Shown piece after piece: positions 16,587 to 23,718 of a DNA stretch of 64,000 nt; position 1 is the first letter of the stretch; the number at the start of each line of letters is the position of its first letter. The notes under the pieces are model-generated. The model was not told the origin of the DNA and searched no databases. It saw only the letters and a list, made by a program, of their open reading frames with translations. The stretch comes from JAWKUK01 sp964402175 (GTDB lineage: Bacteria > Planctomycetota > UBA1135 > GCA-002686595): assembly GCA_964402175.1 (NCBI GenBank), contig CAYOBN010000009.1, positions 1 through 64,000 of the forward strand. The letters are read 5' to 3'. Made by a program: the position numbers and the translations under genes.

Positions 16587-17288
16587 CTACGGATTGTGGT
16601 CGGGAGGCCCCTCGGACGCCCCTGCGGCCTGGGACGGATCCGCGCACCCCTCGGCGGCCTCGGGCGCGATTTCCGGCTCGGACTCGGCCTCGGAGGCCCC
16701 CTCCGCCTGCCACCCGCTGCCACTCGACCCCTCGGCGTCGGCCGCGGGCTCCTCCGCAGCGGGCTCCGCGAGCGCGAGCCCCTCGCCGGCCTCGGCCCCG
16801 TCGAAGATCGCCTGCAGCTCGGCGCGCAGCTCCCCCATGCGCTCGGGGGTGAAGTCGAAGACGTAGACCTCGTAGCGCTCCTCGCGCCGCGGCCGGCGGA
16901 CGATCATGCGCTCGCCCTCGGGGCCGCGCTCGACGCGGTCGATCGCCAGCTTGCGCTTGCGCATCAGGAGCAGGCACAGGAGGTAGCGCAGCTCGCGTAC
17001 GGCCACCTCGGGGCGGCCTTCGAGGCGCTCGAAGAGCTGCTCGAGGCCCTCAAGGTCGAGCTGCACGCTGCGGGCTGGGTTGACCCGGTGGCGCGTCACC
17101 CACCAGCAGAGGGGCGCCGGGGCCCCGGAGCGCTCGCGCTCCTCCCAGACGTCCCACGCGAGGTCGCGCCGGATGAGCTCGCCCTCGTAGACCTCGACGA
17201 GGGACGCGTGGCGCTCCCCGTCCGCGAAGGCCCGCCCGGTCACGGCGCAGGCGCCCTGGCGGCGCCCGATGGTCCATTTGGTCGTCAT
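16587..17288 (-). CDS. Conserved-looking hypothetical protein with acidic tail
   Basis: The 233-residue product begins MTTKWTIGRRQGACAVTGRAFADGE and continues with conserved-looking aromatic and charged blocks (WDVWEERER, CWWVTRHRV, RELRYLLCLLLMRKRKL, YEVYVFDFTPERMGEL). The C-terminal 65 residues are low-complexity, rich in Ala, Glu, Gly and Ser. A cysteine followed by TGR and a second cysteine in CWW could form a small metal site, but only two or three cysteines are available. I do not recognise the function. The start is the ATG at 17288, immediately before the ordered region. It is divergent from the next gene and lies upstream of mraZ on the same strand, separated by a hairpin. Confidence 0.75.
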   Translation of the reverse strand: MTTKWTIGRRQGACAVTGRAFADGERHASLVEVYEGELIRRDLAWDVWEERERSGAPAPLCWWVTRHRVNPARSVQLDLEGLEQLFERLEGRPEVAVRELRYLLCLLLMRKRKLAIDRVERGPEGERMIVRRPRREERYEVYVFDFTPERMGELRAELQAIFDGAEAGEGLALAEPAAEEPAADAEGSSGSGWQAEGASEAESEPEIAPEAAEGCADPSQAAGASEGPPDHNP

Positions 17289-17497
17289 CGCGCGGCCAGG
17301 GTACCGCATGCGGGGCCCTGGAGCGCGCGCCCGGGGCCGCCCCGCGCCGAAACCGAGCCGGTCTGCGCCGGGGCGAGGCGCTCCAGGCGCCGCCCACAAC
17401 GCCGTATTTCTCGCCTTTTTCAGGAGCCCGCTTATCCTGCGACCGCGCGCCGCCCCGCGCTCGGACGCGGGGGCCTCTGCCGGCGCGGCACGCCGCG

Positions 17498-18061
17498 ATG
17501 CACGACTCCCACTGCACGGCCCTGATGCGCGCGCTCCACGCGCGACGCCAGGCTCTGACGCTCGCCGAGCTGCGGGCGGCGTTTGTATCCGCTCCGACGG
17601 TGCGCGCGCTGGTACAGGGGGCGCAGCGGGAGTGTGCGGCGCTCGCCCCGCGCGCGCTCGTCGCCGAGCGCCTCGCGCTGCGTGTGGCCCGCGAGCTCAC
17701 GGGCGCGGCCCGCGACACACCGTGGCGCCCGTGGTTGACGGCGCGCGCGCTGCACGCGGCCGAGACGCTGACCACCGAAGACCCTCGGACGTGGCGGCAC
17801 GAGCTCACCCTGCCGACGCCGTTCGAGCAGTCCCTCGCCGCTGCGCTCGGCATCGAGGATGCGGTGGCGTGCACGTTCCTGCGCCACTTCCACGCCGTCC
17901 CGCGGGCCGAGCGCGCGCCGCTCCACCGGATGCTCGACGCGGCGCTCGTGCGCGAGCCGGAGCCGCGGCCCGCGCGGAGCGCGCGCGCGGAGGCGGAGGC
18001 GGAGGCAGCGCTGCGGCTCCTGCGCCGCCTCCTCGCGGGACTGCGGCTCGGCGCGGGTTGA
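17498..18061 (+). CDS. Hypothetical protein, mostly helical
   Basis: The 187-residue product has no signal peptide and no motif I recognise. It is rich in Ala, Arg, Leu and Glu and looks helical throughout, with a charged Arg/Glu-rich C-terminus from about residue 150. Codon use shows the strong third-position G/C preference of neighbouring genes, which supports it over the antisense ORFs in the same place. It is divergent from the preceding gene across a 209-base gap that contains an AT-richer patch (around 17405-17440) suitable for promoters. No function is proposed. Confidence 0.6.
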   Translation: MHDSHCTALMRALHARRQALTLAELRAAFVSAPTVRALVQGAQRECAALAPRALVAERLALRVARELTGAARDTPWRPWLTARALHAAETLTTEDPRTWRHELTLPTPFEQSLAAALGIEDAVACTFLRHFHAVPRAERAPLHRMLDAALVREPEPRPARSARAEAEAEAALRLLRRLLAGLRLGAG

Positions 18062-18205
18062 GACGACGCCCGTCCCGCGGGTGTACAGCGCGCCCCGTCC
18101 GGCGGTTCCCGTGAAGACGCGCGGTCGAGAGCGCCGAAGCGTGTCCTCCGGAGGAGGGCGTCATGGGCGGATGCCCCCCCATCGGGAAGAACAGGAGAGG
18201 GGATC
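18062..18205 (+). promoter_or_regulatory. Leader region upstream of the electron-transfer genes
   Basis: This 144-base gap precedes the DUF2959 gene. It contains the palindrome CCTCCGGAGG at 18145-18154 and the string GGAGGGCGTCATG. A similar GGAGGACGTCATG forms the ribosome site and start codon of the histidine kinase gene at 23719. AGGAGAGG just before 18206 is the probable ribosome-binding site of the DUF2959 gene. No clear sigma-70 boxes were found by eye. Confidence 0.35.
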
Positions 18206-18976
18206 ATGTCCGGGAAGAACGGTTGGCATTCCGTCGGGGCTCTGCTGTGTGGGCTCGTTCTGAGCGCGTGCACGGCTACCAAACAGAGCGCGAGCATCGA
18301 CCGCGTCGATGACCTCGTCGCACGCGTCGAAGGGGTCCACACCGAGGCGGAGCTCGGCAAGCGCACGCTCTACGCGGCGTTCCTCGCGCTGCGGCCCGTC
18401 TTGACCCCCACCGAGGGTGAGCAGCGGGAGCAATACGCGGCGTTCTTGACGGCGCTGGCCGCCTCGGAGGCGCAGAGCGCTGCGCTCGAAGGTCGCCTCG
18501 CGCCGCTCGAGCAGAGCGCGCGCCGTGTGTTTGCGCGGTGGGAGTCGGACCTGCGCGCGTTCGAGAGCGATGCCCTGCGGGACCGCAGCCGCGAACGGCT
18601 GCTCGCAGCGCGCTCCGAGTACGAAGCCGTTGCGCGCAGCGCGAAACACGCCCAGACCCAACATGCGGCGCTGAACGCGTCGCTGCGCGATGTGAGCCTC
18701 TTTCTGGCCCACGACTTCAACCCCGCAGCGATCGAGCTCCTGCGCGAGGACACCATCGAACTCCGTGAACGGGCGCAGGGTGTCGGTCGTGAGTACGACC
18801 GATGCATGGCAGCCACGGAGACCTACGTCGCCAGCGCGGCGCCGATCGGTGTCGCGATTGCGGTCGAAGAGAACGCCGCAGTGGTTGAATCGGCGGATAC
18901 TCCGGTGAGCTCCGCGAAGCCGACACAGAATAACGCCACCACGCAATCGCCGAGCCGCACGACGCCGCGGCGCTGA
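18206..18976 (+). CDS. DUF2959-family lipoprotein
   Basis: The 256-residue product has a lipoprotein signal peptide ending in LVLSAC (lipidated Cys about residue 22) and a long helical domain with RVDDLVARVEGV near the start and heptad-like charged repeats to about residue 205. This matches the DUF2959 family, whose biochemical function is unknown. The last 50 residues are Ser/Thr/Pro-rich. A strong AGGAGAGG lies before the ATG. Only one base separates its stop from the GTG of the flavoprotein gene, so it is in the same operon as the electron-transfer proteins; an envelope support role there is inference. Confidence 0.82.
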   Translation: MSGKNGWHSVGALLCGLVLSACTATKQSASIDRVDDLVARVEGVHTEAELGKRTLYAAFLALRPVLTPTEGEQREQYAAFLTALAASEAQSAALEGRLAPLEQSARRVFARWESDLRAFESDALRDRSRERLLAARSEYEAVARSAKHAQTQHAALNASLRDVSLFLAHDFNPAAIELLREDTIELRERAQGVGREYDRCMAATETYVASAAPIGVAIAVEENAAVVESADTPVSSAKPTQNNATTQSPSRTTPRR

Positions 18977-18977
18977 C

Positions 18978-21235
18978 GTGTCGCTCGCTGTCCTCGCAGG
19001 GCTCGGCGCCGCGCTCGGTGTCGGCCTCGTGCTGGGGCGCCGCGAAGAGCTCGCGCGCATGGCCGAGGCCGTCGCCGCGCGCGAGCAGAGTGAACAAGCG
19101 GGCGCACGCAGCGTGCGCCCGACCCTGCCCGTCGTGGACCTGTCGCGCTGCCTGGGCTGTGGGACCTGCGTCGCGGCGTGTCCCGAAGACGGGGTCCTCG
19201 AGCTCGTGCACGGCCAAGCGGTCGTCGTGCGTGCCGCGCGCTGCGTCGGCGTCGCGGCGTGTGAGCGCGAGTGCCCTGCCGGTGCGATCACGATCGCGCA
19301 GGTTCAGGACCCCGAGCGCCGTGACTTACCGGCGCTCCTGCCGAACCTCGAAGCGGTCGGCGCGCCGGGCATCTTCCTGGCGGGCGAGGTCACCGGGTAC
19401 GCGACGGTCAAGACGGCCATCGAACACGGGGTACGCGCTGTCCGCGACGCGGCGCTCGCTGGCGCGGGCCACCAGCCGTACCCGGAGCTGCTCGATGTCG
19501 CGATCATCGGCGCGGGTCCGGCGGGGCTCGCGGCTGCGCTGGAAGCGCGCCGCCTCGGGCTGCGCTCGATCAACCTCGAGCGCGAGGCGAGCCCGGGCGG
19601 CACCGTGGCGAAATACCCGCGCCAGAAGCTCGTCGTCAACGAGCCAGTGGAGCTGCCGCTCTACGGGCGCCTCCGGCGCAACGCGTACCGGAAGGAGGAG
19701 CTGATCGCGCTGTGGACAGACCTCACGCTGCGCCACGAGCTTCCGATCCGTTACGGCGAGGCGCTCGAGCGGCTCGAGCGCGACGCGGACGGTGCGGGGT
19801 TCACGCTTTGGACACCCGGCGGCGTGTACCGAGCCCGCGCGGTGGTCTTCGCCGTGGGCCGCCGCGGCGCCTCGGCGTGCCGGGGGAAGGGCTCGATAAA
19901 GTGCGCTACGAGCTCGCGGACGCCGCCGCGCTCCCCGCTCAGCGAGTGCTCGTCGTCGGCGGCGGTGACAGCGCGGTGGAGGCCGCATTGGCGCTCTCAG
20001 AGGAGCCCGGGCGCGACGTGACGCTCTCCTACCGGCGCGCGGACTTCGTGCGCATCACCGCGCGCAACGCCGCGGCGCTCGCAACCGCGAGCAGCGCAGG
20101 GCGCCTGCGTGTCCTCACGGAGAGCGAAGTCGTCGCGATCGGCTCGGACACCGTCGAGCTCACGCACGCCAGCGGTCCAGAACTACGGCGCCAGACCCTC
20201 CCCAACGACGCCGTCTACGTGCTCGCCGGCGGCACCCCCCCGACCGAACTCCTCGGGACTTCCGGCGTCAGCTTCGATCCCGAGCTGCGCGAGCGCGCGC
20301 TGTCACAGCCGCCCGAAGAGGCCGCCCCACGCGGTGTGTCCGCGGCGCTCGGATTGGCGCTTGCAGCGACTGTCGCGGCGCTCTTGTTCGTCATCCTGCA
20401 GCGCGGCTACTACTTTGCAGACAGCGCCGCGCGCGCCGTCCATCCGGATCACGAGCTCTTGCGTCCAGCCCGCGGGTTGGGCCTCGCCTTCGGCTTCCTG
20501 GCGACAGGCGCGATCGCGCTCAACCTCCTGTACCTCTTGCGTCGCCGCGGCCGCCTCGGAGTGCAGTTCGGCTCGCTGAAGAGGTGGATGACGCTCCATG
20601 TCTTCACGGGTGTCGCCGCGCTACTTGCGGCGCTGCTGCATGCCGCGCTGGTCCCGGGCCACGGGGCGGGCGCACACTCGTTCTGGGCGCTCCTGGTGAT
20701 TGCGGTGACCGGTGGTGTCGGGCGACTGCTCTATGCCGCAGTGCCGCGCGCCGCGAACGGGCGTGAGCTCGAGCTGCGCGAGACACTGACGGCGTTCGAG
20801 CGCGAGGTCGCAGCGTCGGGCCACGACGACCCGTTCGTCGCGGAGGCGAACCGCGAGGTCCGCGACCTCGTCCGGACACGCCAGTGGCAGAGCTCGCTCC
20901 TCGGGCGCCTGGCTGCGCTCGCAGGTGTCCGACTGGACCTGCGCCGCGCGCTGCGCCGCATCGCATCCCGGGGCGCAGCCCGCGGCATCGAGCGCGAGCG
21001 CATCGACCGCGCGTGTGTGCTCGCGAGGCGCGCGCATCGCATCGCGCTCGGCGCGGCGCACCTGGAGGACCTGCGCGGACTCCTCGCATCGTGGCGCTTC
21101 CTGCACCGCTGGGTCAGCGTGCTGATGCTGGCGCTGCTCGCGCTGCACATCGCCCATGCCGTTCGTTATGGCGGCGTGCTCGATGCGCTGCGTGCGTCCT
21201 TCGGCAGCGCGCAGCGCGCGGAGGTCGGACCATGA
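18978..21235 (+). CDS. Iron-sulfur/FAD/NAD(P) oxidoreductase with di-haem-b-like membrane domain (frameshifted)
   Basis: Read across one frameshift, this encodes about 750 residues. Order: an N-terminal hydrophobic segment; a ferredoxin-like part with CLGCGTCVAACP and a second cluster CVGVAACERECP that lacks its second cysteine; an FAD loop IIGAGPAGLAAALEA and GGTVAKYPRQK as in thioredoxin-reductase-like enzymes; an NAD(P) loop VVGGGDSAVEAAL; then about six membrane segments. Two of these segments carry His-x13-His pairs (His codons 20597/20639 and 21104/21146), the pattern of helices that hold two b haems in ferric-reductase and cytochrome b proteins. It probably moves electrons between cytoplasmic NAD(P)H or ferredoxin and periplasmic cytochromes. 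The frame changes near 19862, between FAVGRR and PRRLGVPGE. Its stop overlaps the next cytochrome gene (ATGA). Confidence 0.82.
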
Positions 21236-22682
21236 GCACGCTTCGTCGACGCTTCGCGCAGCTCCTGATCGTCGGCGCCTCCCTCGGAGCCGTGGCGACC
21301 GTGGCGCTCGTCGATATGCAGCGGTCGTCCCCAGGCCCCATCGCGCGCACCCACGCTCAGGTCGCGGCGCTCGAGAACGGAAGAGCCTGCAGCGCCTGCC
21401 ACGGCGGCTGGTGGACGGACATGGCCGACGCATGCCTCGCTTGCCACGCGCCGATCGCCGAGCAGATTCCGGATGGCCTCGGCCTACACGGCACCCTCGA
21501 GGAGACCCACGGTGTGCAGATCGAAGCGCGCGCCTGCGGCCGTTGCCACGGCGAGCACCACGGCGCGGACTTCACCCTCGTGCACACCGAGAGCTTCGAG
21601 CTCGCAGTAGTGCCGGATTGGACCGCCTTCGACCACACGCGGGTCGGGCTCGTGCTGGAAGGCAGACACACGGAGCTCGCGTGTGTCGAATGCGACACGA
21701 ACGCCGACGTCGCGCAGCTCGCGGAGGGTGAACGGCGCTTCCTCGGGCTCGATCGTTCGTGCGCCACATGTCACACCGACCCTCACGCTGGAGCGTTCGA
21801 GCTGTCGTGTACACACTGCCATGTCCAAACGGGCTTCGCGGAGCACATCGCTCTGGACCACGACCGTCACCTTGCGCTGGTCGGAGGCCATGCAGACCTC
21901 TCGTGTCGCGCTTGCCACGCAGAGGAAAGCGCGCACTCACTGGAGGTGCTCGCAGGCCGGCGCACGCGCCCGCCTGCCCGTGGCTGCGCTGACTGTCACG
22001 AAGACCCCCATGCGCCCGGATTCACGGAGGGGATCGCGCGCCTCGACGGGGTGCCGCTCGTCTCTGCATGCAGCATCTGTCACGCGCCGGAGGACACGAC
22101 GTTCCATGCCGATGGTTCGCTTCTGGCCCGTGAACGTCATGCACTGACACGCTTCCCATTGGACGGAGCGCACAGCGCGCTCGCTTGTGAAGCCTGTCAC
22201 AGCGCGGATCCGAACGCGCTCGGTCCACGCTTCAACGGGACAGCCCGCCGCTGCGAGGCTTGCCACAGCGACGCCCACCGCGGCGCTTTCGGGGCCCATG
22301 GCGCAGCGCTCGCGGCGAACGACCGAGGGACCTGTGCGGTCTGCCACGGCACCGCCGCATTCCACCCGGTGCCCGACTTCGATCACGGGACATTCACCGC
22401 GTTCGAGCTCATCGGCGCGCACGCCGAGGCTGCGTGCGAGACCTGCCACACGCCGAGCGTCGAACCGGACCCCCACGGGCGCCGCTTCGGCCGCACGGCA
22501 GAGCTCTATCTCTCCCACTCCGGTGGTTGGTCGTGCCGCCGCTGCCACGGCGACCCGCACGAGCTCGTGAGCGGCGAGACACTGCGCGGAGCAGACGGCG
22601 CGCCCGCAGCGTGCAGTGTGTGGATTGTCACGGCGACCTCGAGGGCGCGCTGCGACGCAGGGCGAAGGGGAGGGGGCGATGA
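21232..22682 (+). CDS. Multihaem c-type cytochrome, about 14 CXXCH sites (frameshift near the end)
   Basis: The protein has an N-terminal membrane anchor or uncleaved signal (residues about 8-28) and then a cytochrome c3-like array. In the main frame 13 CXXCH motifs appear (CSACH, CLACH, CGRCH, CATCH, CTHCH, CRACH, CADCH, CSICH, CEACH twice, CAVCH, CETCH, CRRCH); a fourteenth, CVDCH, appears after a shift of frame. An extra CVECD near 21689 looks like a haem site that has lost its axial histidine. The shift lies near the CCC at 22603-22605: one more C restores DGAPRSVQCVDCH and an end at 22682 that overlaps the next ATG (ATGA). It probably takes electrons from the preceding membrane oxidoreductase in the periplasm. 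Confidence 0.85.
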
Positions 22683-23578
22683 GTTGGATCGGAGTTTGGG
22701 TCGTGGCGCTCGCCAGCGCACCGCAAGCTGCTGGACGCGCGCAGACAGAGCCAGCGCGCGACGAGCGCGACGCGGTCTGGCAGATCGCGTTGCGTGTCGC
22801 CGCGACGCCACGCGAAGGAGAGGTCATCGTCGACCGCGGGTCGCGAGACGGCCTCACCGTCGGTGACACGGTGACGTTCGTTCCGCGGAACGGTAGCGAG
22901 TACGTCGGCCAGGTGCGCGAGGTCGCGGAAGGCCGCGCGACGGTGGCGCTCGCTCCGGGAGCACCGTCTCTGCCGTTGGGCACGCGCGGCAGCGCGCGCA
23001 TCCGGCGCAGAGAGGGCCAGGGCGAGACCGCCGACGCCACCACAGGGCGCAGCGCCGATCGGAGCGCGACCGCTCCGGCGCAGCCGGGCGGCGCGGTCGC
23101 GAGCGGATCAACGGCCGCGCTGGAGCAGGTCGCTCAGAGCTCGAGCGATGCTGCCGCGCTCGACGGAGCCCACGCCCACGCGTCCTGCCTCCGGTGTCAC
23201 AACGACCGCGGTCCGGTGGCCGACTTCGCCGCCCGGGGCTGCTCCGGCTGCCACGAAGACGTGCATCGGGGCCAGCTCCAGCAGGGCTGTGCGACCTGCC
23301 ACGACGAGTGGTCCTGGCGGCCGAGGGGGATGCACGAGTTGCACCGCCAAACGCGGTTCCCCTTGACGGGTGTCCACGCATCCGCGTCGTGCCGCGCGTG
23401 CCATCCCGGCGCCGAGGTCGGCGTCTTTGCGCCGACTCCGGTCGACTGCGTGGACTGTCACCGGGAGGACCTCGCCGCGGCGACCAACCCAGACCACTTC
23501 GCGCTCGGCTACGTCGATCGGTGCGATCGCTGCCACGTGCCGTTCGTCTGGGACCGTGTCGAGCTCGGGGATGACTGA
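22679..23578 (+). CDS. Six-haem periplasmic c-type cytochrome with N-terminal beta domain
   Basis: The 299-residue product has a signal peptide (cleavage probably after about residue 20-25), a small domain at about 38-100 containing EVIVDRGSRDGLTVGDTVTF, a pattern seen in SH3-like domains of envelope proteins, a low-complexity linker, and six CXXCH motifs from about residue 170: CLRCH, CSGCH, CATCH, CRACH, CVDCH and CDRCH. Extra histidines (HEDVH-like spacing, HLxHxx) can serve as distal ligands. A strong purine-rich site (GGGGAGGGGG) precedes the ATG, which overlaps the stop of the upstream cytochrome. It is the last gene of the overlapping series and a likely periplasmic electron carrier. 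Confidence 0.85.
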   Translation: MSWIGVWVVALASAPQAAGRAQTEPARDERDAVWQIALRVAATPREGEVIVDRGSRDGLTVGDTVTFVPRNGSEYVGQVREVAEGRATVALAPGAPSLPLGTRGSARIRRREGQGETADATTGRSADRSATAPAQPGGAVASGSTAALEQVAQSSSDAAALDGAHAHASCLRCHNDRGPVADFAARGCSGCHEDVHRGQLQQGCATCHDEWSWRPRGMHELHRQTRFPLTGVHASASCRACHPGAEVGVFAPTPVDCVDCHREDLAAATNPDHFALGYVDRCDRCHVPFVWDRVELGDD

Positions 23579-23718
23579 GGGCCGACGGCGGCGGATGCGG
23601 CCCTGCCGACACCAGCGGCGGGAGGTCCCTCCGGCCGAATCGGCTCAAGGAGAGACGCCAGAACGGTCGATCCCGCGCCCTGGAGCCGTGTCCGGGAAAC
23701 GGCCCCGCGGAGGACGTC

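Noticed and set aside
23579..23718. Possible GEMM (cyclic dinucleotide) riboswitch upstream of the kinase gene, as found before multihaem cytochromes in Geobacter
   Set aside because: The conserved GGGCAAACC and GACGCAAAGCC core could not be found in this gap, in 18062-18205 or in 26632-26729. Only generic GC-rich hairpins are present.
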